A stretch of 64,000 bases of DNA, from assembly GCF_014290175.1 (NCBI RefSeq), contig NZ_JACOOR010000002.1, positions 372,001 through 436,000 on the forward strand, written 5' to 3'. This DNA comes from Anaerosacchariphilus hominis (GTDB lineage: Bacteria; Bacillota; Clostridia; Lachnospirales; Lachnospiraceae). Positions 18,151 to 26,885 of the stretch are shown piece by piece; positions within the stretch are counted from its first letter, which is position 1, and each line of letters opens with the position of its first letter. The position numbers and the translations under genes are program-made. The notes beneath the pieces are model-generated. The model ran no database searches. It was not told where the DNA came from and was given only the letters and a program-made list of their open reading frames with translations.

Positions 18151-18747
18151 ATGAAAAAACGGTACATGGACAGTCGAAACCGGTTTTTACCTTTGTTTCT
18201 GGCAGGCTTTGCCATGGGAATCCTGTACATTCTCATATTTGGAAAGAACGTGGCCCGGGAGACCAGCCTCATGAGCCGTTATTTCTTTTCCAAATATCAG
18301 CAGATCGAGTTTGCTTCAGACGAGCTGTTCTGGTATATCTGGAGATCCCGCTGGTCCGTGACGGCAGTTCTGTGGCTCACCGGTCTCACAGTCCTGGGTA
18401 CGGCTGCAGTGTATATCTTTTTATTCTGGATCGGAATGGCCCTGGGTGTTACAGTGACCACAGCGGCGGTAAAGCTGGGGTTTATGGGGGTGCTGCTCTG
18501 CGTGGCCAGCGGTCTGCCCCAGTTTGTCCTTTATATACCTGCGGGCTGTTGGTTCCTGAAGAAGGTGCAGGAGATGTCGGTGGGTCAGGAGGGAGGCAGA
18601 GCCTGGCACAGCGGAAAGAACCAGACCCGGTTTTACGCCCTGGTGGGACTGGTGGCCTGTCTTCTGACTTTGCTGGGGGTATTCCTGGAGGCCTATGTGA
18701 ATCCCATGTTTCTGAAGACCCTGTTGTCCTCGAAAGCTTTTTCCTGA
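18151..18747 (+). CDS. spoIIM: Stage II sporulation protein M-like membrane protein
   Basis: A 198-residue protein with about five membrane helices (residues 11-31, 70-92, 94-118, 122-140, 166-188). Length, helix layout and its position before xerD (as in the Bacillus spoIIM-ripX region) fit SpoIIM, which joins SpoIID and SpoIIP in the peptidoglycan-remodelling complex of engulfment. ATG 18151 is preferred over an in-frame GTG/ATG region upstream because of the GGGAGG site. Sequence conservation in this family is low, so the call rests on architecture plus context. Confidence 0.7.
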   Translation: MKKRYMDSRNRFLPLFLAGFAMGILYILIFGKNVARETSLMSRYFFSKYQQIEFASDELFWYIWRSRWSVTAVLWLTGLTVLGTAAVYIFLFWIGMALGVTVTTAAVKLGFMGVLLCVASGLPQFVLYIPAGCWFLKKVQEMSVGQEGGRAWHSGKNQTRFYALVGLVACLLTLLGVFLEAYVNPMFLKTLLSSKAFS

Positions 18748-18801
18748 AAAGGTTATCAACGAAGCTTTGGAAGAAAAAGATGGAAAAAACGAAAAAGATG
18801 A

Positions 18802-18830
18802 TTGATTTTCTGCGGCTTTGTCACTATAAT
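18802..18830 (+). promoter_or_regulatory. xerD promoter
   Basis: TTGATT (18802-18807), 17-nt spacer, TATAAT (18825-18830), 74 nt before the xerD start. Confidence 0.75.
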
Positions 18831-18904
18831 GAAATTCAGATTCCCTCTTTTCGGAGAAGAAGGGGGAAAGTGTGATACAGGCAGTTTGAGGGGCAGTCAG
18901 CGAT

Positions 18905-19777
18905 ATGGAACAGGAGATTAAGGGGTTTGTGTCCTATTTACACAATGTAAAGAGGACCTCCAGAAATACAGAGCTCTCATATCAGAGAGACTTGATGAAA
19001 ATGATGCGTTTTCTTCACAGACAGCAGGTGGAAAAGGCGGAAGAAGTGACGGAGACGAACCTCCATTCCTACATTCTTGACTTGGAAAAAAATGGAATGT
19101 CAGCAGCCACCGTATCCCGGAATATCGCTTCCATGAAGGGTTTTTACCTATATCTGCGGGAGGAAGGAACCATCGCGGCGGATCCGGCGGAGCATCTGAA
19201 GGCTCCGAAAGTGGAAAAGAAGCTTCCGGATATTCTCACCGTGGAGGAGACGGAGCGTCTGTTGAACCAGCCGGAAGAACGCACGGCCAAGGGCATCCGG
19301 GACAAAGCCATGCTGGAGCTTCTGTATGCCACAGGCATGAGGGTCACGGAGTTAATCTCTCTTCGGATGACGGATGTGAACTGGGAGCAGCAGTATATTA
19401 TCTGCCGTGACCGGAACAAGGAGCGGATGATTCCCTTTGGCAATACAGCCAGAAAGGCTCTGGAGCAGTATCGGGAGAAAGCCCGGCCGGAACTCATCGG
19501 CGAGCAGGACTGCGGGATGCTGTTTCCCAACTGTTCCGGGAAAAGCATGAGCCGTCAGGGATTCTGGAAGGTGCTGAAGCAGTACGCCAGACAGGCCGGT
19601 ATTCAGATGGACATTACGCCTCACACCCTCAGGCACGCCTTTGCGGCCCACCTGGTGGAGAACGGCGCGGATCTTCACGCGGTACAGGAGATGCTGGGCC
19701 ATTCGGATATCTCCACCACCATGATGTACACAGCCCGGACCCGGGAGATTTATGAGAAGGCGCATCCCAGGGGATAG
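18905..19777 (+). CDS. xerD: Tyrosine recombinase XerD
   Basis: A 290-residue site-specific recombinase. Residues 1-85 are the SAM-like core-binding domain (SYLHNVKRTSRNTELSY); the catalytic domain has Arg in LYATGMRVTELISLR (about 146), HTLRHAFAAHL (about 240-250), LGHSDISTTMMYTA and the nucleophile Tyr near residue 277. With XerC it resolves chromosome dimers at dif during division. The location next to spoIIM and the size, without any mobile-element neighbours, favour the housekeeping XerD over a transposon integrase. Confidence 0.88.
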   Translation: MEQEIKGFVSYLHNVKRTSRNTELSYQRDLMKMMRFLHRQQVEKAEEVTETNLHSYILDLEKNGMSAATVSRNIASMKGFYLYLREEGTIAADPAEHLKAPKVEKKLPDILTVEETERLLNQPEERTAKGIRDKAMLELLYATGMRVTELISLRMTDVNWEQQYIICRDRNKERMIPFGNTARKALEQYREKARPELIGEQDCGMLFPNCSGKSMSRQGFWKVLKQYARQAGIQMDITPHTLRHAFAAHLVENGADLHAVQEMLGHSDISTTMMYTARTREIYEKAHPRG

Positions 19778-19805
19778 ACCTGGGCTAAAGTATAACAGAT
19801 AAAAG

Positions 19806-19851
19806 CAGGAGAGACTTTCAGGCACATCCCTGGAAATCTCTCCTGTTTTTT
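19806..19851. terminator. bidirectional terminator between xerD and DAHP synthase
   Basis: CAGGAGAGA (19806-19814) pairs with TCTCTCCTG (19837-19845), T6 after it on the plus strand and an AAAA stretch before it, so it can serve both convergent genes. Confidence 0.8.
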
Positions 19852-19863
19852 GAGTTGAAATTG

Positions 19864-20892
19864 TCAGCACCGTTCCGCGATCTCATACAGCAGGCGCTCG
19901 GAATCCTCCCAGCCCAGGCAGGCGTCGGTGATGGACTTGCCGTAAATGTGGTCGTGGATCCCCTGGTTGCCCTCCTCGATGTAGCTTTCAATCATGACGC
20001 CCTTGACCATACGATGGATGTCGTCGGCACAGGAACGGCTGTGGAGTACCTCTTTGACGATACGGATCTGCTCCTTGAACTGCTTGTTGGAGTTGTTGTG
20101 GTTTGCGTCCACGATGCAGGCCGGATTTTTCAGCTCCCGCTCCGCGTAGAGATTGCAGAGGTTCCGCAGGTTCTCGTAGTGATAGTTGGGCAGGGAAACG
20201 CCGCGCTCATTGACAGCGCCGCGCAGAACCACATGGGCCAGATCATTTCCGCTGGTCTGTACGTCCCAGCCGCGGTAAATGAAGGAATGTCCGTGCTGCG
20301 CCGCGTAGACGGAGTTCAGCATGACAGAGAAGTCGCCGCTGGTGGGGTTCTTCATGCCGGTGGGCACATCGATACCGCTGGATACCAGACGATGCTGCTG
20401 GTTCTCCACGGAGCGGGCTCCAATGGCCACGTAGGAAAGGAAGTCCATAACGTAGCGCAGGTTCTCCGGGTACAGCATTTCGTCGGCTGCGGTGAGACCG
20501 GTCTCTTCGATGGCGCGGATGTGCATGTGGCGCAGGGCGATGATGCCTGCCAGCGGGTCCGGCTTCTTCTCCGGGTCCGGCTGGTGCATGATGCCCTTGT
20601 AGCCGTCGCCGGTGGTACGGGGCTTATTGGTGTAGATGCGGGGGATGATCAGAACCTTGTCCTTAATCTTCTCCTGGATGGGAACCAGACGGCGCACATA
20701 GTCGCAGACTGCTTCCTCGTTATCGGCGGAACAGGGGCCGATGATGGCCAGAAACTTGTCGGATTCGCCGGTAAAGACCTTACGGATCTCCTTGTCCCGT
20801 TCTTCTTTTATCTTTGCCACACGGGCAGGAACCGGATAGAGCTCGCGGGTTTCCTGGGGGGTGGGCAGCTTCTGGATGAAATCAAATCCCAT
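19864..20892 (-). CDS. aroF: 3-deoxy-7-phosphoheptulonate (DAHP) synthase, class I
   Basis: A 342-residue enzyme condensing phosphoenolpyruvate and erythrose 4-phosphate, the first step of aromatic amino-acid synthesis. Class I (AroF/G/H) signatures: FLAIIGPCSADN, VLIIPRIYTNKPRTTGDGYKG, ARSVENQQHRLVSSG, MKNPTSGDF, YRGWDVQTSGND and IVDANHNNS. The metal-binding Cys of GPCS and the His of DANH are present. The start uses CGAGGAG upstream; an ATG eight bases earlier is out of frame and closes after six codons. Which feedback type it is cannot be told. Confidence 0.93.
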   Translation of the reverse strand: MGFDFIQKLPTPQETRELYPVPARVAKIKEERDKEIRKVFTGESDKFLAIIGPCSADNEEAVCDYVRRLVPIQEKIKDKVLIIPRIYTNKPRTTGDGYKGIMHQPDPEKKPDPLAGIIALRHMHIRAIEETGLTAADEMLYPENLRYVMDFLSYVAIGARSVENQQHRLVSSGIDVPTGMKNPTSGDFSVMLNSVYAAQHGHSFIYRGWDVQTSGNDLAHVVLRGAVNERGVSLPNYHYENLRNLCNLYAERELKNPACIVDANHNNSNKQFKEQIRIVKEVLHSRSCADDIHRMVKGVMIESYIEEGNQGIHDHIYGKSITDACLGWEDSERLLYEIAERC

Positions 20893-20972
20893 TTTTCATA
20901 ACTCCTCGTTTGTATATATTGATTGCGGACGTTCGAAGCGCAGGCCGCAGACCCGCCCGCCGAACTGTTTCT

Positions 20973-21001
20973 ATCATAATACAACCTCCATCAAATGTCA
21001 C
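20973..21001 (-). promoter_or_regulatory. promoter of DAHP synthase gene
   Basis: On the minus strand GTGACA (20996-21001), 17-nt spacer, TATGAT (20973-20978). No T-box or attenuator is evident in the 80-nt leader. Confidence 0.65.
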
Positions 21002-21014
21002 GCAGAATTTTACA

Positions 21015-22361
21015 TTAATTATGTAGGTAATCCCTCAGCGCTTTCAGATTCATCCCGCATACCGCCAGCTGCCCCGCCAGGAGTCCCCAGAGGCAGCCCT
21101 GAATTCCGAAGGAGGGGACGAAGGCCAGTACAAAGAAAATGCGGATCAGGATGCCAGTCAGATTGTTGAAGAATCCGGTGCCGGTACGGCCCAGGCCGTT
21201 CAGGATGCTGTGGAGAGTTCCGTTCAGATAGAGGAAGGGACAGATCCAGGCCAGGGTCATGATGAATTCTCCGGCCATCCGGCTGTGGAAGAAAAAGTCT
21301 CCCAGGAAACTTCCGGCCAGAAGGAAAAAGACTGTGAAGGCGATCCCCAGAGGCAGGCAGAAGGCCACGGTTCGGCGGACGGTGCGGGTCAGGTCCTGAT
21401 GCTCTCCGGCGGCCTGGGATTCGGAGACCGAGGGCAGCAGCATGACGGAAACCGCATTAGTGAGGACGCTGGGAAAGAGGATAAAGGAAAGGGCCATGCC
21501 GGAAAGAGTTCCGTAGATACTGAGGGCCTCTTCGGAGGTATGGCCGTACTGCTGGAGACAGAGGGGCAGAAGGATGGATTCGGCGCTGGCCAGCAGATTG
21601 ATGCAGAGCCGGTTGGCGGTGACAGGCAGGGCCAGCCGGAGCATGGGAAGAGCCAGGGAACCGCCGGAAGCCGCAGGGGAGAGACTCTGGGAAGCAGACG
21701 CAGCCCTCCCGGTGTATTCGCCGGAGACAAAAAAGAGACAGAAGAGCATGGAAGCGAACTCCCCCAGAACCAGGCCAACCACAGCGGTCAGAGGCGTCAG
21801 GCTGTCCCCGTGCTCCGTCACCACCCGGTAAATGAGAAACACAGCGCCCACTCGGGAAAACTGCTCAAAAAGCTGGGCTGCCGCAGGGATGGCCGGTCGT
21901 TTGGAGCCGTAGTAATAGCCGCAGATGCAGGAGTGGCAGGCGCCGAAGGGAATGGTGAAAGCCAGGATCTGTAAAAGCCTGACGGTGCGGATCTCCTGCA
22001 AAACCCTGAGAGCCAGAAAGGAAGCATTGGTATAGAGAAAATAGGCGGTGGGAAGGGCCAGCCCCAGGGCCAGTCCCAGGCCCACAGTCAGCACATGACG
22101 GGCGCGTTCCGGACGGCCGGAGCCATTTTCCCGGGAGACGAAGCGGGAGATGGCGATCTCGGATCCGGAGGTGGTCAACGCATAGCAGACACCGTAGATG
22201 GGAAAAATCATCTGATAGATACCGATGCCCTCGGCACCGATGGTACGGCTCAGGAATATTTTATAGAAGAAACCGATGAGACGGGTAACGAGGCCCGCGC
22301 CGGTCAGAAGCAGAGTGCCGGTAATCAGGGGATGGGAATGATGTTTCAAATGATATTTCAT
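21015..22361 (-). CDS. SpoVB/MurJ-type polysaccharide flippase
   Basis: A 448-residue membrane protein with about 14 predicted helices, belonging to the MATE/MOP flippase superfamily (SpoVB, YtgP and MurJ in Firmicutes). The N-terminal block TGAGLVTRLIGFFYKIFLSR and IGAEGIGIYQMIFPIY are the most diagnostic; it likely flips lipid-linked cell-wall precursors, perhaps for the spore cortex. The minus-strand ATG at 22361 with GGGAG upstream is preferred; 75 in-frame upstream codons cross the divergent iscR promoter and are not credible coding sequence. SpoVB itself versus another paralogue cannot be decided. Confidence 0.82.
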   Translation of the reverse strand: MKYHLKHHSHPLITGTLLLTGAGLVTRLIGFFYKIFLSRTIGAEGIGIYQMIFPIYGVCYALTTSGSEIAISRFVSRENGSGRPERARHVLTVGLGLALGLALPTAYFLYTNASFLALRVLQEIRTVRLLQILAFTIPFGACHSCICGYYYGSKRPAIPAAAQLFEQFSRVGAVFLIYRVVTEHGDSLTPLTAVVGLVLGEFASMLFCLFFVSGEYTGRAASASQSLSPAASGGSLALPMLRLALPVTANRLCINLLASAESILLPLCLQQYGHTSEEALSIYGTLSGMALSFILFPSVLTNAVSVMLLPSVSESQAAGEHQDLTRTVRRTVAFCLPLGIAFTVFFLLAGSFLGDFFFHSRMAGEFIMTLAWICPFLYLNGTLHSILNGLGRTGTGFFNNLTGILIRIFFVLAFVPSFGIQGCLWGLLAGQLAVCGMNLKALRDYLHN

Positions 22362-22409
22362 GGGCGCTCCCGGGTAACAAATTATAAGTAATATATGGTA
22401 AAATCCCGC

Positions 22410-22438
22410 TTGACAGAACTGTAGTTGAGTGATATTAT
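22410..22438 (+). promoter_or_regulatory. iscR operon promoter
   Basis: TTGACA (22410-22415), 17-nt spacer, TATTAT (22433-22438). A TCCGA/TCGGA inverted pair lies about 20 nt downstream of the -10, a possible regulator site. Confidence 0.75.
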
Positions 22439-22503
22439 CAAAACTGAAATCCGACAAAAACGCTCGGAATTCACCCAATATCCTTTGAGTGCGAGGTGGC
22501 AAT

Positions 22504-22965
22504 ATGAAATTGTCTACAAAAGGAAGATATGGACTTCGCGCACTGATCGATTTGGCCCTGTACAGTGAAAATGAGACGGTTTCCATCGCCAGTATTTCTG
22601 CCAGACAGAATATATCCGAAAGCTATCTGGAGCAGCTGATTGCGAAGCTTCGCAAGGCGGGACTGGTGACGAGCGTCAGAGGCGCGGGCGGCGGATACAA
22701 GCTTGCCAGACCGGCATCGGAGATCTCCGTGGGAGATATCTTACGGGCGCTGGAGGGAAGCTTGGACGCTGTGAACTGCCCGGGACTGGAAGAGGAAAGT
22801 TCCTGCGACGGTTCCGAGTTCTGCGTGACCAAGTACGTCTGGCAGAAGATTAATGACAGCATTAATCGGACGGTAGACGAGATTAAGCTGGAACAGCTGG
22901 TCGAAGAGAGCAGAAGCATGAAGGATGAAGCCGGGACGAAAGAAAGTACGTCTTGTTGCATCTAA
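22504..22965 (+). CDS. iscR: Rrf2-family regulator IscR
   Basis: A 153-residue winged-helix repressor. The N-terminus MKLSTKGRYGLRALIDLA and the recognition region SESYLEQLIAKLRKAGLV are typical of Rrf2 proteins; the Cys trio in NCPGLEEESSCDGSEFC (about residues 92-108) matches the [2Fe-2S] ligand loop of IscR. It senses Fe-S status and probably represses its own operon. ATG 22504 with GCGAGGTGG is preferred over a start five codons earlier. It heads iscS-iscU-mnmA. Confidence 0.88.
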   Translation: MKLSTKGRYGLRALIDLALYSENETVSIASISARQNISESYLEQLIAKLRKAGLVTSVRGAGGGYKLARPASEISVGDILRALEGSLDAVNCPGLEEESSCDGSEFCVTKYVWQKINDSINRTVDEIKLEQLVEESRSMKDEAGTKESTSCCI

Positions 22966-22984
22966 AAGAGAAGGAGATATCACC

Positions 22985-24166
22985 ATGAAGAAGTTAATTT
23001 ATCTGGATAATGCGGCGACCACAAAGACGGCGCCGGAAGTCGTAGAGGCTATGCTGCCCTATTTCACAGAGCACTATGGAAATCCCTCTACCGTATACAG
23101 CCTTGGCGGCGAGAGCAAAAAGGCCATCACAGCAGCAAGAGAGACCATCGCAGGCGCCCTGGGCGCGCAGACCGAGGAGATCTATTTTACCGCAGGCGGC
23201 AGCGAGTCCGATAACTGGGCACTGAAGGCTACGGCAGAAGCATATAAGAGCAAGGGAAATCACATCATTACCACAAAGATTGAGCATCACGCCATCCTGC
23301 ACTCCTGCGAGTGGCTGGAGAAGCACGGCTACGAGATCACCTACCTGCCGGTGGATGAAAATGGCGTGGTGAAGATCGACGAGCTGAAGAAAGCCATCCG
23401 TCCGGAGACCATCCTGATTTCTGTAATGTTCGCGAACAATGAGATCGGAACCATTCAGCCCATCAGGGAGATCGGCGAGATCGCCCATGAGCATGGCATT
23501 CTGTTCCACACCGACGCGGTACAGGCCTTCGGCCAGGTGCCGATTAATGTAGACGAGTACCATATCGACATGCTCAGCGCCAGCGGCCATAAGCTGAACG
23601 GCCCCAAGGGTATCGGTTTCCTGTACATCCGTAAGGGCGTGAAGATCCGTTCCTTCGTACACGGCGGAGCCCAGGAGCGCAAGCGTCGTGCAGGTACCGA
23701 GAACGTGCCGGGTATCGTAGGACTGGGCAAGGCCACCGAGCGTGCCATGGCTACCATGAAGGAGCGTACCGATAAGGAGATCGAGCTTCGTGATTACCTG
23801 ATTGACCGTGTTCTGAAGGAGATTCCCTACACCAGACTGAACGGCCACAGAACCACCCGTCTTCCGAACAACGCGAACTTCAGTTTCCAGTTCGTCGAGG
23901 GCGAGTCCCTGCTTATCATGCTTGACATGGAAGGCATCTGCGGTTCTTCAGGTTCCGCCTGCACCTCTGGATCCCTGGATCCGTCCCACGTGCTGCTGGC
24001 CATCGGCCTGCCCCACGAAATCGCCCACGGTTCTCTGAGACTGACTCTGAATGAGGAGATTACCAAAGAGGATCTGGACTTCGTAGTGGAGAATCTGAAG
24101 CGGATCATTGACAGACTGAGAAGCATGTCTCCGTTGTACGAAGACTTCGTTAAGAAAAATAAATAA
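22985..24166 (+). CDS. iscS: Cysteine desulfurase IscS/NifS
   Basis: A 393-residue PLP enzyme that removes sulfur from cysteine. YLDNAATTKT opens the protein; the PLP-binding Lys is in SASGHKLNGPKG (near residue 203); the persulfide Cys lies in GSSGSACTSGSLDPSHVL (near 325). Start ATG 22985 has AAGGAGATATC. It hands sulfur to IscU for Fe-S assembly and to MnmA for tRNA thiolation, both encoded just downstream, consistent with one operon. Confidence 0.96.
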   Translation: MKKLIYLDNAATTKTAPEVVEAMLPYFTEHYGNPSTVYSLGGESKKAITAARETIAGALGAQTEEIYFTAGGSESDNWALKATAEAYKSKGNHIITTKIEHHAILHSCEWLEKHGYEITYLPVDENGVVKIDELKKAIRPETILISVMFANNEIGTIQPIREIGEIAHEHGILFHTDAVQAFGQVPINVDEYHIDMLSASGHKLNGPKGIGFLYIRKGVKIRSFVHGGAQERKRRAGTENVPGIVGLGKATERAMATMKERTDKEIELRDYLIDRVLKEIPYTRLNGHRTTRLPNNANFSFQFVEGESLLIMLDMEGICGSSGSACTSGSLDPSHVLLAIGLPHEIAHGSLRLTLNEEITKEDLDFVVENLKRIIDRLRSMSPLYEDFVKKNK

Positions 24167-24193
24167 TAGTTCAAAATAGAGGAGAAATCAATT

Positions 24194-24637
24194 ATGTACA
24201 GTGAAAAGGTAATGGATCATTTTCAGCATCCCCGTAACGTGGGAGAGATAGAGAATGCCAGCGGCGTAGGAACCGTAGGAAACGCAAAGTGCGGCGACAT
24301 CATGCGTATGTATCTGGATATCGACGACAACGGTGTCATTCAGGACTGTAAGTTCAAGACTTTCGGCTGCGGCGCAGCAGTAGCTACCAGCAGCATGGCT
24401 ACCGAGCTGGTAAAGGGCAAGACCATCCAGCAGGCCCTGGAGGTTACCAACAAAGCTGTTATGGAGGCCCTGGACGGACTTCCCCCTGTGAAAGTTCATT
24501 GCTCCCTGCTGGCTGAGGAGGCTATCCATGCGGCACTCTGGGATTACGCAGAGAAGCATGGTATCAAGATCGAAGGTCTGAAGAAGCCGAAGTCCGATAT
24601 CCATGAGGGCGAGGAAGAAGAGGGCGAGGACTACTAA
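24194..24637 (+). CDS. iscU: Iron-sulfur cluster scaffold IscU
   Basis: A 147-residue scaffold protein. The three ligand Cys are C33 (AKCGD, with Asp35), C59 (FGCGAAVA) and C103 (VHCSLLA). There is no SufU-type insertion, so it belongs to the NifU/IscU N-domain group. The acidic C-terminus (EGEEEEGEDY) extends beyond the usual length of about 125. It receives sulfur from the IscS encoded 28 nt upstream. No hscA, hscB or fdx follow, as is common in Clostridia. Confidence 0.95.
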   Translation: MYSEKVMDHFQHPRNVGEIENASGVGTVGNAKCGDIMRMYLDIDDNGVIQDCKFKTFGCGAAVATSSMATELVKGKTIQQALEVTNKAVMEALDGLPPVKVHCSLLAEEAIHAALWDYAEKHGIKIEGLKKPKSDIHEGEEEEGEDY

Positions 24638-24663
24638 AATCAGGTTCGCCGGAGATATAGAAA

Positions 24664-25785
24664 ATGGCAAAGAAAAAAGTAGTAGTAGGAATGTCCGGCG
24701 GCGTGGATTCCTCCGTGGCGGCCTATCTCTTAAAGGAGCAGGGTTACGAGGTCATCGGGGCCACCATGCAAATCTGGCAGGACGAGGATGAGTTCACCCA
24801 GGAGGAAAATGGAGGCTGCTGCGGCCTGTCCGCCGTGGACGACGCAAGAAGGGTGGCGGCTCAGCTGGATATTCCCTATTATGTTATGAATTTTAAGACG
24901 GATTTCAAAAAGGCTGTCATGGATTATTTCGTGGCGGAATACCTGGCGGGCCGGACCCCAAACCCCTGCATCGCCTGTAACCGCTATGTGAAATGGGAGG
25001 CTCTCTTAAAACGAAGTTTGGAGATCGGTGCGGATTATATCGCCACGGGCCATTATGCCCGGGTGGAGCAGCTGCCAAACGGCCGTTACGCCATCTGCAA
25101 TTCCGTTACCGCTGCCAAAGATCAGACGTACGCCCTTTATAATCTGACTCAGGAGCAGCTGTCCCATACCTTGATGCCGGTGGGTGCCTATACCAAGGAT
25201 GAGATCCGGGAAATCGCAGAAAAGCTTGGTTTTCGTGTGGCAAAGAAGCCGGACAGTCAGGAGATCTGTTTCGTGCCGGATCAGGACTACGCGGGCTTCA
25301 TCGAGCGAACCACCGGAGAGCCCTCCAAAGAGGGCAATTTCGTCACAGCAGACGGAACGGTGCTGGGCCGTCACAAGGGTATCATCCACTATACCATCGG
25401 CCAGAGGAAAGGCCTGGGTCTGGCTATGGGCCACCGTGTGGTGGTGACCGAAATTCGCCCGGAGACCAACGAGGTGGTCATCGGCGAGCAGGAGGATGTC
25501 TTTACCACGACCCTTTTCGCCAATCGGCTGAATTATATGTCGGAGCCCGTTTTCCCCGAAGGGAAAGAGGTTCTGGCCAAGATCCGCTATAACCACAGGG
25601 GTTCCCCCTGTGTGATTCACCGGGAGGGAGACGACCTGGTACGCGTGGAGTTCAAAGAACCCGTTCGGGCCGTGACCCCAGGCCAGGCCGTGGTGTTCTA
25701 CGACGGCGATTATGTGCTGGGCGGCGGGACCATTATCCGGACGCCGGAGCCGTGCCAGAAAGCGAAGCAGGGCATGAAAAAATAA
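24664..25785 (+). CDS. mnmA: tRNA-specific 2-thiouridylase MnmA
   Basis: A 373-residue enzyme that makes 2-thiouridine at wobble position 34 of Lys, Glu and Gln tRNAs. The ATP-binding loop is GMSGGVDSS (residues 9-17); the catalytic Cys pair is in NPCIACNRYVKW (near 102) and SQEICFVPD (near 201); FLM-type DGTVLGRHKG and IGQRKGLG blocks follow. It uses sulfur from IscS and is the last gene of the isc operon. Confidence 0.96.
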   Translation: MAKKKVVVGMSGGVDSSVAAYLLKEQGYEVIGATMQIWQDEDEFTQEENGGCCGLSAVDDARRVAAQLDIPYYVMNFKTDFKKAVMDYFVAEYLAGRTPNPCIACNRYVKWEALLKRSLEIGADYIATGHYARVEQLPNGRYAICNSVTAAKDQTYALYNLTQEQLSHTLMPVGAYTKDEIREIAEKLGFRVAKKPDSQEICFVPDQDYAGFIERTTGEPSKEGNFVTADGTVLGRHKGIIHYTIGQRKGLGLAMGHRVVVTEIRPETNEVVIGEQEDVFTTTLFANRLNYMSEPVFPEGKEVLAKIRYNHRGSPCVIHREGDDLVRVEFKEPVRAVTPGQAVVFYDGDYVLGGGTIIRTPEPCQKAKQGMKK

Positions 25786-25790
25786 AGTAT

Positions 25791-25822
25791 GAGCAGGGAG
25801 ACGCAATCCCTGCTCATTTTTG
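25791..25822 (+). terminator. terminator of isc-mnmA operon
   Basis: GAGCAGGGA (25791-25799) pairs with TCCCTGCTC (25807-25815), followed by ATTTTT. Confidence 0.85.
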
Positions 25823-25844
25823 GGTTTCTATAGATAGTAAGGTT

Positions 25845-26645
25845 TTAGAGCGGAACAAACTCCGGCTTCCGCTCCCGGAATACTGTAAAGTACCGGAATC
25901 CGCAGTGCCGCAGCACCTCTCTGGCGTCCTCAAAGCGATAAGCCACATATTCGGTGGTATGGGCGTCCGATCCCATGGTAATGATTTCACCGCCAAGCTC
26001 CTTGTAGCGGCGCAGTACATCGTGACAGGGATTTGGCTCGGAAAGCCCGGCTTTATAGCCGCCGGTGTTGAGCTCGATGCCCTTGCCTTTTTCGATAAGA
26101 AGCTTCAGAATCGCGTCCACCCGGTCAGCGTAGGTCCGGTAGGAGAAGCGGCGTTCACCCCGGGGAATATAGCGGATGATATAATCCAGGTGCCCGTATA
26201 CATCAAAATCATCAAAACTGCGTATATTATCGAGTGTCACATCCAGATATCGGCGGATACCGGAGGACACGTCCAGGGCAGCCCAGAAATCAGGATAATA
26301 GGGATCCATCCGGTCTACCAGATGGGTGGAGCCAATGAGAAAATCAAAGGACTTGTCTGAAAGCCATTGCCGGCAGGATGCTCCCAGGTGGGGCTGAAGT
26401 CCCAGCTCCGCGCCGATGCGGATCTCAATGCGCTCCCGGTAAGTCTCCTGAAGCCGGTGCATTTCCCGGAAATAGGCCTCTGTATCCAGGTCAAAACTCA
26501 CGTCGTCATAGGGGTAATCCAGGTCCAGATGCTCGGTCATGCACAGGAGATCAAGGCCCTTTTGAATCCCTGTTTTTACCGTGTCCTCGGTGGGCGTCTC
26601 GCTGTCACCGGAAAAGCAGGAATGTAAGTGGTAATCTGCGGTCAT
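25845..26645 (-). CDS. hisK: PHP-domain histidinol-phosphatase-like protein
   Basis: A 266-residue metal-dependent phosphatase. Motif I DYHLHSCFSGD at the N-terminus, TEHLDLDYP, GAELGLQPH, the mid-protein VYGHLDYIIRY and the C-terminal GSDAHTTEYVA are the PHP metal-binding blocks. The length fits HisK-type histidinol phosphatase, which dephosphorylates histidinol phosphate. No his genes are nearby, so other small phosphate esters remain possible. It is monocistronic, convergent with mnmA. Confidence 0.75.
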   Translation of the reverse strand: MTADYHLHSCFSGDSETPTEDTVKTGIQKGLDLLCMTEHLDLDYPYDDVSFDLDTEAYFREMHRLQETYRERIEIRIGAELGLQPHLGASCRQWLSDKSFDFLIGSTHLVDRMDPYYPDFWAALDVSSGIRRYLDVTLDNIRSFDDFDVYGHLDYIIRYIPRGERRFSYRTYADRVDAILKLLIEKGKGIELNTGGYKAGLSEPNPCHDVLRRYKELGGEIITMGSDAHTTEYVAYRFEDAREVLRHCGFRYFTVFRERKPEFVPL

Positions 26646-26777
26646 ATTTTTTCCCTCCCGGGATCAATATACACCCATATTAATCGAAAAAATATACAAT
26701 GACAAGAAAAAGATCGGCTGTAAATTCGCTGTTCTGACAAAAATCCCACAATCTATGTCAAAATAGAGAATTGGTAC

Positions 26778-26806
26778 TTGCTTTTTTGTATTGAATTCGG
26801 TACAAT
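26778..26806 (+). promoter_or_regulatory. gap promoter
   Basis: TTGCTT (26778-26783), 17-nt spacer, TACAAT (26801-26806), followed by an 80-nt leader ending in TAGGAGGAAATTC before gap. Confidence 0.75.
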
Positions 26807-26885
26807 AATGACAGGTTGGGCCTGTCCCTACAGCAGGATGAGGACCACAAAATAATCTAAATTCATATTTAGGAGGAAATTCAAA

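Noticed and set aside
19855..20901. 348-codon plus-strand frame opposite DAHP synthase
   Set aside because: The minus strand carries all class I DAHP synthase motifs; the plus-strand frame starts inside the terminator and is a shadow.
20893..20980. Possible leader peptide upstream of DAHP synthase (about 31 codons, minus strand)
   Set aside because: Its ATG overlaps the -10 box of the predicted promoter, so it would not be transcribed; it also has no run of aromatic codons.
22362..22586. N-terminal extension of the SpoVB-like flippase by 75 codons
   Set aside because: It would cross the iscR promoter and start region; the start at 22361 has a ribosome site and begins at the first membrane helix, as in the family.
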